From: an uncultured Coriobacteriaceae bacterium
GTDB taxonomy: Bacteria > Actinomycetota > Coriobacteriia > Coriobacteriales > Atopobiaceae
Direction of reading: 5' to 3'
Length of the DNA: 64,000 nt
Assembly: GCA_902793195.1 (NCBI GenBank)
Contig: CADBCS010000001.1
Coordinates: 62,001 to 126,000 of the forward strand
The translations under genes and the position numbers were made by a program. The notes beneath the pieces are model-generated. The model was given only the letters and a program-made list of their open reading frames with translations. It had not been told where the DNA came from and made no database searches. Of this stretch, positions 9,456 to 17,903 are shown in pieces (within the stretch, counting starts at the first letter, position 1; each line of letters starts with the position of its first letter).

Positions 9456-10811
9456 CTAGCCCTGCGCTTGCGACATGTGCCGAGCTGGGATGGCGCGTGG
9501 CTGTGCGCTCGTGGCAAGAAAACCCACCCACACGTACATGATGCATATGAGCGTTCCAAGCTGCGCGCGATAGGTAAACCAAAAGTGAATTTGCGAATGG
9601 TTGGAGGCGAAGAAGTACCATACGTAGGGAATGAGGGCAATCAGGGCGATGGGTGCCACCCACCAGTATCCTTGGGTCTTGCTGGGTAGCCAAGAGGCCA
9701 GGCGCCGTCGTATGGGTGGCAGGAACGTGGCGACCACGGCGCCGGCCCACAAGACGACACTCCAAAACGGGAAGGCGAGCCACAAGTTTGCCAATGGCGC
9801 GTCAAGCGGCCCTATGTACTCTCCCTCTACCTTGTGACCTGTGCGGGTGTGCATGTCATGGAGGGCGTCCTCAATGACGTTTTGCTGCGTTACGAGGGTT
9901 GCCAGCACCCACTTGGATGTCCATATGGTCGCATATCCCAATCCCCAGCACACGCAGAGTGCGCACACCCAGCCAATCGAGCGCCACATGGTGCCTTTGC
10001 CAATGTTGTGGCGGCTCAGGAAGACGAGCATGCTCAGCGGTATGCAGAGCGTGATAAGGGGAAAGGTAAGGAAGTCCAAATATGAGGTGAGCGCCCCCAG
10101 GACGAAGAATGGAATCGTCCATGTATCAAAGAAGGAGCTTGAGCCCATGGGGACGCTTTTGCTCTTGGAGAGGACCAGCAGCGCTCCGACTAGGGCAAGT
10201 AGCGGGCAAAACACAAACGACAACGAGAAGACCCCGACAATGTAGTTGAATGCGACGAACGAGATGCCAAACAGCACTGCTATTGCTGGGCCCTCTCGTC
10301 TTGCCAGCGCCACCATGGTAATTGCAAGCAGGGCCGAGACAACCACGAGCAGAAGCATGCGAATCTGCGTGAGGTTGAGGAAGCAAAGCAAGGGTTTGAG
10401 TACCACGAGGTATCCATGCCAGTAGCGCATGTAGGACGTTCTTCCCGGGCCGTCATCCGGTTGGTCCAAACCCGTGGACAGACGCTCGATCGGATCGTAA
10501 TCATCGGTGTATGTGCCTACGAGAGGGCTGTAGAACGCATTTCGTATGGGATCGCTGTCGCCATGGCAAGCGGTGTTGAGCATCATCGCGAGGGTAAAGT
10601 TGTCCAAGCGCCAGTTTTCCCCGCCGTCAATCATGTGCCAGGTGCTGCCCTCGCTTTCGAGGGTCATTATGGACTCTTCCATGTTGCTGTGCATAAAGCG
10701 TGTGGGTATGCAGTAGGAGAGGATGAGCAGAACGGTGAACAGCACGAGGCAGGCGAGATAACATATACCCAGGCGGCCTGCCGTACGGAGCAACGTCTTC
10801 AATTCAATCAC
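9456..10811 (-). CDS. Polytopic membrane protein of the glycan locus, unknown function
   Basis: 451 residues with a GTG start behind GGAAGGG. One N-terminal helix (about residues 13-36) is followed by a long extracytoplasmic loop to about 135, then 9-10 further helices. The loop carries MTLESEGSTWHMIDGGENWRL in shortened form and SYMRYWHGYLVVLKPLL. The hydrophobic core resembles uncharacterised membrane proteins of Coriobacteriia and Firmicutes surface-glycan loci. I do not recognise a catalytic motif. It is the first gene of the visible minus-strand run, with an 83-base gap before rffA. Confidence 0.7.
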   Translation of the reverse strand: MIELKTLLRTAGRLGICYLACLVLFTVLLILSYCIPTRFMHSNMEESIMTLESEGSTWHMIDGGENWRLDNFTLAMMLNTACHGDSDPIRNAFYSPLVGTYTDDYDPIERLSTGLDQPDDGPGRTSYMRYWHGYLVVLKPLLCFLNLTQIRMLLLVVVSALLAITMVALARREGPAIAVLFGISFVAFNYIVGVFSLSFVFCPLLALVGALLVLSKSKSVPMGSSSFFDTWTIPFFVLGALTSYLDFLTFPLITLCIPLSMLVFLSRHNIGKGTMWRSIGWVCALCVCWGLGYATIWTSKWVLATLVTQQNVIEDALHDMHTRTGHKVEGEYIGPLDAPLANLWLAFPFWSVVLWAGAVVATFLPPIRRRLASWLPSKTQGYWWVAPIALIALIPYVWYFFASNHSQIHFWFTYRAQLGTLICIMYVWVGFLATSAQPRAIPARHMSQAQG

Positions 10812-10936
10812 GAATCCCTTCCGAGTCCTCGTCCCAAGTTCCCCTTGTCGTCTTCAACGCCACGCCTCTTGTATGCGTGCAGTGCGGTGTAGTATAGCAC
10901 TATGGTTTCCTTAAAGACTGTTATCAACTCATAGTT

Positions 10937-10983
10937 GAGCGCGGTGTCCGCTAGGGAAGAGTTCCCTTTTGGACACCGCGCTC
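10937..10983. repeat. Nested hairpin between serC and glycan locus
   Basis: Perfect 13-base arms (GAGCGCGGTGTCC at 10937 and its complement ending 10983) enclose a second 6-base stem (AGGGAA/TTCCCT). Without a T-run on either side it is not a classical terminator, though it lies just past the serC stop and may end that transcript. The remaining sequence of 10812-11041 shows nothing else clear. Confidence 0.7.
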
Positions 10984-11041
10984 AAATTTCCGCTATGCTC
11001 CGTATGTCGGGGCCGCCTCGTCACGCGTCTTGACTGTGAGA

Positions 11042-12133
11042 CTAGTGCTTGGCTTCGAAGTCCTTCATAAAGTCCACAAGCGCTTGGACGCCCTCGACGG
11101 GCATGGCGTTGTAGATGCTGGCGCGCATGCCGCCCACCGAGCGGTGGCCCTTGAGGTTCTCCAGACCGGCGGCCTTGGAGTCGCGCACGAACTCGGCGTC
11201 GAGGTTGGCATCGCCGGTGACGAACGGAACGTTCATGAGGGAGCGGTCCTCGGCGCGCACGGTGCCCTTGAACAGGGCCGACTCGTCCAGGAAGTCGTAG
11301 AGCAGCTTGGCCTTGGCCACGTTGTGCTCGCGCATGGCGGAAAGGCCGCCCTGGGCGGCGAGCCACTTAAAGACCTTGCCGCACACGTAGATGGCCCAGC
11401 AGTTGGGCGTGTTGTACATGGAGCCGGCATCGGCCTGCGTGCGCCAGTTGAGCATGGTGGGGCAGCCGTCCACGGGACCCTCGGGGATGAGGTCCTCGCG
11501 GATGATGCTGATCACCAGGCCGGCGGGACCGACGTTCTTCTGCACGCCACCATAGATGACGCCGTACTTCTGCACCTCGTGCGGCTGGCTGAGGAACATC
11601 GAGCTCACGTCCGAGACGAGCAGCTTGCCCTTTGTGTTGGGCAGCTCGTGGTACACGGTGCCGTAGATGGTGTTGTTCTCGCAGATGTACACATAGTCGG
11701 CATCCTCGCGGATGGGGAGGTCGGAGCAGTCGGGGATGTAGCTAAAGGTCTTGTCGGCGCTGCTGGCCACGGCCTTGGCGTCGATGAAGCGCCCGGCCTC
11801 CTGGAAGGCCTTCTTTGCCCACATGCCGGTGAGGATGTAGTCGGCCTTGCCCGACGCGCCGGGAAGCGCGCACAGGTTGAGGGGGATGGCGGTGAACTGC
11901 TGGCTTGCGCCGCCCTGCAGGAAGAGCACCTTGTAGTTGTCGGGGATGCCCATGAGGGAGCGCAGGTCGGCCTCCGCCTCGTCGATGATTTGCTGGTACA
12001 TGGCCGAGCGATGGCTCATCTCCATAACGCTCATGCCGCATCCGCGGTAATCGAGCATCTCGTCGGCGCATTCGCGAAGAACGTCTTCGGGAAGCACTGC
12101 CGGGCCGGCGGAGAAGTTGTAGACTCTGCTCAT
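11042..12133 (-). CDS. serC: Phosphoserine aminotransferase
   Basis: A 363-residue class-V PLP aminotransferase that makes 3-phosphoserine from 3-phosphohydroxypyruvate in serine synthesis, and can serve pyridoxine synthesis. MSRVYNFSAGPAVLPEDVL is the diagnostic N terminus. GGASQQFTAIPLNL forms the cofactor pocket, the PLP lysine is in YGGVQKNVGPAGL, and the C-terminal GHRSVGGMRASIYNAM binds substrate phosphate. Length is normal for the family. No serA or serB is in the window. GAAAGG lies nine bases before the ATG, and the gene is divergent from the next one. Confidence 0.96.
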   Translation of the reverse strand: MSRVYNFSAGPAVLPEDVLRECADEMLDYRGCGMSVMEMSHRSAMYQQIIDEAEADLRSLMGIPDNYKVLFLQGGASQQFTAIPLNLCALPGASGKADYILTGMWAKKAFQEAGRFIDAKAVASSADKTFSYIPDCSDLPIREDADYVYICENNTIYGTVYHELPNTKGKLLVSDVSSMFLSQPHEVQKYGVIYGGVQKNVGPAGLVISIIREDLIPEGPVDGCPTMLNWRTQADAGSMYNTPNCWAIYVCGKVFKWLAAQGGLSAMREHNVAKAKLLYDFLDESALFKGTVRAEDRSLMNVPFVTGDANLDAEFVRDSKAAGLENLKGHRSVGGMRASIYNAMPVEGVQALVDFMKDFEAKH

Positions 12134-12295
12134 GTGGTTGTGCCTTTCTCACGGTGAACCAATGCGCCTCGCCTGCGCGAGGCTTGGAACAGGATAGCGA
12201 AGAATGTGCGCCATGTGCGAGATGACGCAAGATATGCACGATAATATGAAATCGTCACCATCTTTGGGAGCCGAGCGGAGCGTTGGGAGATTGCC

Positions 12296-12946
12296 GTGCA
12301 TCGTAGACACTTCTTGTTGAAGGGCATTTTGGGACTGCTGCTCGTGGCCATCGTCGCCTATGGCGCGGTGCTGGTCGTGAGCGTCGTGAGGATGAAGGGT
12401 GAGGTGGACAAGGCGACGGCAGCGTACCAAACGTGCCAGGACTGCATACAAAGACAGGACTATCTGGCGGCCATCGACGCAGTGGGGGACGTGGCCGACT
12501 CGGTAGACGTGCTCGAGCGGGAGGCGTCCGTGTGGTACTGGGAGTTTGCCGAGAGGATACCGATCCTCGGGCAGGACGTGGACCTGGCACGCGACCTGGT
12601 GGTGGTGATGGACAAGCTCGCCAACGATGCACTCATGCCCGTGCTCGACAAGGTGCGGTCCGTAGGCATTGGCGAGGACGAGGACGTGCTGTCGATGATT
12701 TTGCGCAACGCCGACACAATCGTCTCGATTGGGCCAGCGATAGCAAACGCGGACCAGACCCTCGATGAGTGTCGCGTCATTACCGACTCCATGGGCACCT
12801 CGCACTTCGAGGACCTCAACAACATTGCCACGGAGGTGCGTGACGCGGTGACGCAGGCGGATGACGCGTTTGACGAGATTCAGGGAATCTTTGAGAACCC
12901 GCAGAGTTTGGGAGAGCTTGTGGTTGGCGAGCAATCGACGCAATAG
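12296..12946 (+). CDS. Membrane-anchored hypothetical protein, possibly DUF4012-related
   Basis: 216 residues, GTG start with GGGAG upstream. Residues 7-28 form one N-terminal transmembrane helix after a basic HRRHF start. The rest is extracytoplasmic, mostly helical and acidic, with WEFAERIPILGQDVDLARDL near residue 83. That stretch resembles the region just after the anchor in DUF4012 proteins of Gram-positive bacteria, but the large DUF4012 body is missing. No catalytic motif seen. It is alone between divergent serC and the amylase gene. Confidence 0.6.
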   Translation: MHRRHFLLKGILGLLLVAIVAYGAVLVVSVVRMKGEVDKATAAYQTCQDCIQRQDYLAAIDAVGDVADSVDVLEREASVWYWEFAERIPILGQDVDLARDLVVVMDKLANDALMPVLDKVRSVGIGEDEDVLSMILRNADTIVSIGPAIANADQTLDECRVITDSMGTSHFEDLNNIATEVRDAVTQADDAFDEIQGIFENPQSLGELVVGEQSTQ

Positions 12947-13132
12947 GTATTCCAGCGCGTTCGCGACGACGTTGTGGCTGTTGGCGGTAGGGTTTGCCGA
13001 TCTTCGCGCGTGCGCAAGAAAAACACGGGCAAAAACGTTGTCGAACCTTCGTGACGTTTGTGCTAATCTGCCACGGCGCGCTTTGCTCGTCTATTATGGA
13101 AAAGGAACGCGATACTCAAGGAGCTGAGCAGC

Positions 13133-14635
13133 ATGGCAGGAATACAACTCAATGGCACGATGCTGCAGGGGTTCTCGTGGAACCTTCCGCCCGACGGCCA
13201 ACACTGGCGTCGCCTGGCGCAACTGGCGCCGCGGCTCGCCGAGGAGGGATTCACCTCCGTGTGGATGCCGCCTGCATACAAGGGCGCCGCGGGCGTCAAC
13301 GACGTGGGATACGGGGCCTACGACCTCTGGGATCTGGGCGAGTTCGACCAGCGTGGGACCGTTGCCACCAAGTACGGGACCCGCGAGGAGTACCAGATTG
13401 CCGTGCGCGAGCTGCAGGCGGCGGGCCTCTCGGTCCTTGCCGACCTGGTGCTCAACCACAAGCTGGGGTCCGACCAGACGCAGCGTGTGCTCGCAACCGA
13501 GATGGCAGGCGACAACCGCAACTACGCCATGGACATCCCGCGCCCCATTACGGCGTGGACGCGCTATACCTTCCCCGGCAGGGCGGGAAAATACGACGAC
13601 TTTACCTGGGACTACCACTGCTTCAAGGCCGTGGACTACGACGTGATGCACGAGCGCTCGGGCGTGTTTTTGCTCGACGGCAAGCATTGGGACGCGGACG
13701 TGGACCAGGAGAACGGCAACTTCGACTACCTGATGGGTGCCGACGTGGACCTCGACGACCCGCGCGTGTACGAGCAGCTGGTCAAGTGGGGGGCGTGGTA
13801 CCTCAACGAGACGGGCGTGGACGGCGTGCGGCTGGACGCCATCAAGCACATGAGCCGCTCCTTCTACCTGCGCTGGCTCAACGACATGCGCCGCGCCACC
13901 GGCCGCGAGCTCTTTTGCGTGGGCGAGTACTGGCTGGCCGACACGGGTCGGCTCCTGTGGTACCTGGGCGAAGAGAAGGCCATGAGCCTGTTCGACGTGC
14001 CGCTGCACTATAAGTTCTACAACGCGTCGCAGGACCGCGAGCACATTGACTTCAAGCACATCCTGTCGGGCACGCTGCTCGAGGCCGACCCCATCCACAC
14101 CGTCACCTTTGTGGACAACCACGACACCCAACCCGACCAGGCGCTGGAGTCGACGGTCGACGCGTGGTTCAAGCCGATTGCGTACTCGCTCATCCTGCTG
14201 CGCGAGCAGGGATATCCGTGCGTGTTCTTCGCAGACCTCTATGGCCTGCCCAACGACCGCATCACCGCCGTCGCGGAGCTGCCGCTGCTGCTCGAGATCC
14301 GGCGTCGGTTCGCGTTTGGTCGCCAGAGGGACTTCTTCGACGACTACGACCTCGTGGCGTGGGTGCGCGATGGCAGCGACCACCACGAGATGAGCGGCTG
14401 CGTGGTGATCCTCTCTCGTCGTCACGGCGGCGAGGAGCCCGTCCACAAGACCATCGACATGGGCAAGGAGCACGTCGGCTCACGTTGGATCTGCGTCCTT
14501 GGCCAGGGCCACGATGAGGTGGAGGTGGACGAGGAGGGCAGCGCGCGGTTCGTCGTGGGTGACGCGATGCTCTCGGTGTTCCTTCGCGTGGAGGCGGCTC
14601 GCTCCCTGGACAACATTCCCATTAGCGTCAAGTAG
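13133..14635 (+). CDS. Cytoplasmic alpha-amylase, GH13
   Basis: A 500-residue GH13 enzyme without signal peptide, of the cytoplasmic AmyA/AmyS type that cuts internal alpha-1,4 bonds of maltodextrins or glycogen. The conserved regions are in order: LADLVLNHK, GVDGVRLDAIKH with the nucleophile Asp near residue 235, FCVGEYW with the acid/base Glu near 264, and FVDNHDTQP with the transition-state Asp near 331. NGTMLQGFSWNLPPDGQHW is the usual start of this subgroup. AAGGAG sits nine bases before the ATG. No other glycogen genes are nearby. Confidence 0.94.
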   Translation: MAGIQLNGTMLQGFSWNLPPDGQHWRRLAQLAPRLAEEGFTSVWMPPAYKGAAGVNDVGYGAYDLWDLGEFDQRGTVATKYGTREEYQIAVRELQAAGLSVLADLVLNHKLGSDQTQRVLATEMAGDNRNYAMDIPRPITAWTRYTFPGRAGKYDDFTWDYHCFKAVDYDVMHERSGVFLLDGKHWDADVDQENGNFDYLMGADVDLDDPRVYEQLVKWGAWYLNETGVDGVRLDAIKHMSRSFYLRWLNDMRRATGRELFCVGEYWLADTGRLLWYLGEEKAMSLFDVPLHYKFYNASQDREHIDFKHILSGTLLEADPIHTVTFVDNHDTQPDQALESTVDAWFKPIAYSLILLREQGYPCVFFADLYGLPNDRITAVAELPLLLEIRRRFAFGRQRDFFDDYDLVAWVRDGSDHHEMSGCVVILSRRHGGEEPVHKTIDMGKEHVGSRWICVLGQGHDEVEVDEEGSARFVVGDAMLSVFLRVEAARSLDNIPISVK

Positions 14636-14642
14636 GCAAGAG

Positions 14643-14699
14643 GCAACCGGCGGGGTTGTCTCCCGTCGGTTGCATGCGGCTGGCGGGACATTCCCCGCC
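14643..14699 (+). promoter_or_regulatory. Two hairpins ahead of pyrE
   Basis: Arms 14643-14654/14662-14673 pair at 11 of 12 positions; a second stem is GGCGGG (14682-14687) with CCCGCC (14694-14699). They fill the 87 bases between the amylase stop and pyrE. They may end the amylase message or act in the pyrE leader; no T-run is present. Confidence 0.4.
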
Positions 14700-14722
14700 G
14701 ACCGCCGAGTCGAGGAGGAAGC

Positions 14723-15358
14723 ATGGCAACAAAGACCGATGTGGCAAAGGCGTTGCTCTCTATTCGAGCGGTGTTCTTGAGGCCCGACGACCCGTTTACC
14801 TGGGCGAGCGGCATAAAAAGCCCCATCTACTGCGACAACCGCCTTACGCTGAGCTATCCCGAGGTGCGCACGCTCATCGACGAGGCGCTCGCCGAGAAGT
14901 CGCGCGAGCTGTACCCCGACGTCCAGATGCTCATGGGCACCTCGACGGCCGGCATCGCGCACGCCGCGATCGCCGCCGACCGCCTGGGGATTCCCATGGG
15001 GTATGTTCGCGGCTCGGCCAAGGACCACGGTCGGCAGAACCAGATCGAGGGACGCTGCGAGCCGGGGACGAAGGTCGTCGTTATAGAGGACCTCATCTCC
15101 ACGGGCGGCTCGGTTCTCGAGTGCGTGGACCCGCTGCGCGAGATCGGTGCCGACGTGCTGGGCGTGGTGAGCATCTTCACCTACGGCATGCAGCGCGGCC
15201 TGGACCGTCTGGCCGCCGACAACGTGGTGAACACGAGCCTGTGCGACCTGGACACGCTGGTGGAGGTCGCCGTGGACGAGGGCTACATAAGGGCCGACGA
15301 CAAGGATCGTCTGCTTCGCTTTAGGGATAACCCGTCGGACGAGAGTTGGATGGCATAG
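14723..15358 (+). CDS. pyrE: Orotate phosphoribosyltransferase
   Basis: A 211-residue type-I phosphoribosyltransferase joining orotate to PRPP to give OMP in UMP synthesis. The PRPP-binding loop is VVVIEDLISTGGSVLE near residue 120, and the N-terminal FTWASGIKSPIYCDNR is characteristic of PyrE. The flexible loop K (AKDHGRQNQIEGR) is intact. GGAGGAAG precedes the ATG. The SixA-like gene begins 26 bases after its stop and is probably co-transcribed. No other pyr gene is in view. Confidence 0.95.
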   Translation: MATKTDVAKALLSIRAVFLRPDDPFTWASGIKSPIYCDNRLTLSYPEVRTLIDEALAEKSRELYPDVQMLMGTSTAGIAHAAIAADRLGIPMGYVRGSAKDHGRQNQIEGRCEPGTKVVVIEDLISTGGSVLECVDPLREIGADVLGVVSIFTYGMQRGLDRLAADNVVNTSLCDLDTLVEVAVDEGYIRADDKDRLLRFRDNPSDESWMA

Positions 15359-15384
15359 CGTCTGCGAGCGAGAGGGGAGAGACC

Positions 15385-15843
15385 ATGAGCCGTACGGTCG
15401 TGCTGATTCGCCACGGGGAGGCGAAGGGCAAGAAGCCTGGCCAGACCGACTTCGAGCGCGAGCTCACCAGCAAGGGGGCCGAGGCGCTGCGCAGGCAGTT
15501 CCCACGCGCGCTGTCGCTGTTGGAGCCCACCGAGGCGTCCGAGCTGTGGATGAGCCCGGCGGTTCGCGCACGTGCCACCGCCGAGATCGCCAACGAGACG
15601 CTGGGCATCGAGACCCAACGCGAGATAGAGGCCATGTACGAACAGGACGACGACGAGTTCTTGGACGAGCTCGCCCAGACCGATGCCGACCTGGTCGTCG
15701 CCGTGGGGCACATTCCCTTTATGGAGGACGTGTGCGGCATGCTGTGCGGCCAGTACCTTGGTTTCTCCACCGGAGCTGCGGCAGCCATCGAGATTGGCGA
15801 CTCCGGGCGCGGTCGCCTGCTCTGGTTCGTCCAAGGAACGTGA
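15385..15843 (+). CDS. SixA-like histidine phosphatase family protein
   Basis: 152 residues with the histidine-phosphatase motif VVLIRHGEAKG at the N terminus, a second arginine in SPAVRARATAEI near residue 55, and the second histidine in VVAVGHIPFMED near residue 110. The short single domain fits SixA-type protein phosphohistidine phosphatases better than sugar mutases. I chose the ATG at 15385, which follows GAGAGGGGAG, over an upstream start overlapping pyrE. The target protein is unknown. Confidence 0.85.
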   Translation: MSRTVVLIRHGEAKGKKPGQTDFERELTSKGAEALRRQFPRALSLLEPTEASELWMSPAVRARATAEIANETLGIETQREIEAMYEQDDDEFLDELAQTDADLVVAVGHIPFMEDVCGMLCGQYLGFSTGAAAAIEIGDSGRGRLLWFVQGT

Positions 15844-15866
15844 GAAACGGGGACAAAGTCCTTTCC

Positions 15867-15943
15867 CAGGCAATGGAAGGCCAGAGCCCTTTTCTCACCC
15901 GGGTGTCGGGAGTGAGAATAGGGCTCTGGCCTTCCATTGCCTG
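15867..15943. repeat. Very long near-perfect hairpin
   Basis: Arms 15867-15898 and 15912-15943 are 32 bases each and complement at 31 positions, with a 13-base GC-rich centre. The outer 23 pairs are perfect. It lies 23 bases after the SixA-like stop and has no T-run. It is too long and regular for a normal terminator and shares the AGAGCCCTTTTCTC flavour of the other palindromes here. Confidence 0.85.
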
Positions 15944-15992
15944 AAATAACTTGCGGCGGGCGTTTCCGTCCTAGAATAAAGCATATAAGCAT

Positions 15993-16021
15993 TTGACTGG
16001 TAGCGTTGTGCTGGATAATAA
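15993..16021 (+). promoter_or_regulatory. Sigma-70-type promoter for the ChW-repeat gene
   Basis: TTGACT (15993-15998) and TAATAA (16016-16021) are separated by exactly 17 bases, in an AT-rich patch unusual for this genome. Transcription would begin near 16028, ahead of the secreted transglutaminase-like gene. Confidence 0.8.
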
Positions 16022-16064
16022 TAAGTATATTTGAATTCTTTTGAAAATGGAAAGCGTGCCCACT

Positions 16065-17891
16065 ATGCAAATACGACGTGTTGCCAATGTTGTGCTGTCC
16101 ACCACGCTGTCGGTCATCATGACGTTTGCCCTGGTTCCCTGTGCGGCCTTTGCGACGGAGCTGACCGACGACCCCGCCGATGCTCCGGCGGTGACCGAGG
16201 AGGGTGCTTCACCAGCGTCTGACGACTCGACCTTGGATCCCACACAGAGTATTGCGCAAGAGCCCGCCGAGAATCCCATCTTGGACAATGCGTCCCCAAA
16301 CGCAGAGGCTGTCGAGCCACCGGCGATCGAGCCGGGCGACGAGGTGGTTGACGTCGAGGAGGAACCCGAGCTCAAACAACAGTCTGTCCAGGTGGAGGAG
16401 GTTGTTCCCGAGGTCGCGGGTGACGTTGGAGTCGTCGCGCAGGATGCCAAGTCCACCGCAGGCGACGCGGTCTCGACCCAGGCCGAGGGCGCCACGGTGT
16501 CGGGTGCCGCCCACATACAGGGCGTCGGCTGGTCCAGGGTGGGAGCCGCGGACTCCGTCGTGTTAGGCGCGGCCGGAAAGGGCAGGCGGCTCGAGGCGCT
16601 CAAGCTCCAAGTGGGTCGCCCCGACGGCGTCTCCGGCGGCATCCGCTACCGCACCCACGCGCAGAAGGTTGGCTGGCAAGGCTGGGCGAGCGATGGCGGG
16701 TCGGCCGGCACCGTGGGCAAAAGCCTCAGGCTCGAGGCCTTGCGCATCGAGCTTACGGGCGAGCTGTCCGCCAAGTACGACATCTACTACCGTGCCTACG
16801 TTCAGGGCAAGGGTTGGCTTGGCTGGACCATGAACGGCGGGCTGGCCGGCACCGCGGGATGCGCGCTGCGCCTGGAGGCGGTCGAGGTGGCGCTCGTGCC
16901 CGCTGGCGAAGCCGGCAGGACCTTGGGCAACGCGTTCGTGGACCTGTGCCTCAACGCGAGCGCACAGGTTCAGAGGATCGGTTGGACGTCTAGGCGGACA
17001 GGCGCCAACGTCACCATTGGCACGCACGGTAGGAGTCTGAGGCTCGAGGCCTTCCGCGTCAACCGTCCCGGTGTTGACAAGACCGGCTCAATCGTGTACC
17101 AGGCCCATGTGCAGCGCAAGGGCTGGATGGGCGAGCGCCGCAACGGTCAGGTGGCAGGCACCGTCGGCAAGGGTCTGCGCGTCGAAGCCGTGAGAATGCA
17201 CCTTACTGGCGAGCTTGCCTCATCATACGACCTGTGGTACCGCGTGCACGTTTCGGGCATCGGATGGCTCGCGTGGGCGGCCAACGGTGCCTCGGCGGGC
17301 ACCCAGTCTCTCAGCAAGCGCGTGGAGTCCATACAGATAGCGCTCGTTTCCAAGGGTGCCGGGCATCCGGCCGGCGTATGCGATGCGGACATCGCGTTTG
17401 TGCGACCCAAGGACATGTACCGAGTCGGTTTGCCCAAGGTAAGCGGAGACGTGAGGCTCGACATGATGCTCGACGAGTTCGTAAGAACGAAGTCGGGTAC
17501 GGGCAGCAAGGCACTTAGAAGGGCGTTCGAGATCATCACCAACTATCCGTATCGTTATCAGGACACCGAGCCCAAGGGCTCGTGGAGGGCATGGTCGGTT
17601 CCGTACGCCAAGGACATGTATACCAACAAGTCGGGCAACTGTTTCCGCTACGCTTCGCTCATCTGCTGGGTCGCCCGCAGGCTTGGTTACAATGCCAAGA
17701 CGATTTCGGGCTTCGTGTATACGAGCTCGCACATGCGCACACCGCATGGCTGGTGCGAGATTACCAAGAATGGCAAGAAGTACGTGGTCGACCCCAACAT
17801 GTATCACAACTATCGCGATAAGAACTGGTTTATGGTCACGTATGCCGCCGCGCCCATCGAATACCTGAGCGCGACGGGACAGTATCGGTAG
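16065..17891 (+). CDS. Secreted ChW-repeat protein with transglutaminase-like domain
   Basis: About 608 residues. A signal peptide (MQIRRVANVV, hydrophobic core, likely cut after AFA) is followed by a 100-residue acidic, disordered linker. Six ChW repeats follow (about residues 150-440), each with a GW core and a closing LRLEA-like strand, for example VQGKGWLGW and LRLEALRIEL. The C-terminal ~150 residues are transglutaminase-like, with Cys in KSGNCFRYASL, His in TPHGWCEI and Asp in VVDPNMYHNY, a complete Cys-His-Asp triad. ChW repeats bind cell-surface material in clostridia. It probably acts outside the cell, as a protease or cross-linker. Starts at 16041 (TTG) and 16047 (ATG) are possible, but only 16065 has GGAAAG upstream. 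Confidence 0.88.
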   Translation: MQIRRVANVVLSTTLSVIMTFALVPCAAFATELTDDPADAPAVTEEGASPASDDSTLDPTQSIAQEPAENPILDNASPNAEAVEPPAIEPGDEVVDVEEEPELKQQSVQVEEVVPEVAGDVGVVAQDAKSTAGDAVSTQAEGATVSGAAHIQGVGWSRVGAADSVVLGAAGKGRRLEALKLQVGRPDGVSGGIRYRTHAQKVGWQGWASDGGSAGTVGKSLRLEALRIELTGELSAKYDIYYRAYVQGKGWLGWTMNGGLAGTAGCALRLEAVEVALVPAGEAGRTLGNAFVDLCLNASAQVQRIGWTSRRTGANVTIGTHGRSLRLEAFRVNRPGVDKTGSIVYQAHVQRKGWMGERRNGQVAGTVGKGLRVEAVRMHLTGELASSYDLWYRVHVSGIGWLAWAANGASAGTQSLSKRVESIQIALVSKGAGHPAGVCDADIAFVRPKDMYRVGLPKVSGDVRLDMMLDEFVRTKSGTGSKALRRAFEIITNYPYRYQDTEPKGSWRAWSVPYAKDMYTNKSGNCFRYASLICWVARRLGYNAKTISGFVYTSSHMRTPHGWCEITKNGKKYVVDPNMYHNYRDKNWFMVTYAAAPIEYLSATGQYR

Positions 17892-17903
17892 GGATGCTGA
17901 CAC

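Noticed and set aside
13094..14473. A 459-codon minus-strand frame opposite the amylase gene
   Set aside because: The amylase carries all GH13 catalytic motifs; the opposite frame is a Val/His-rich shadow.
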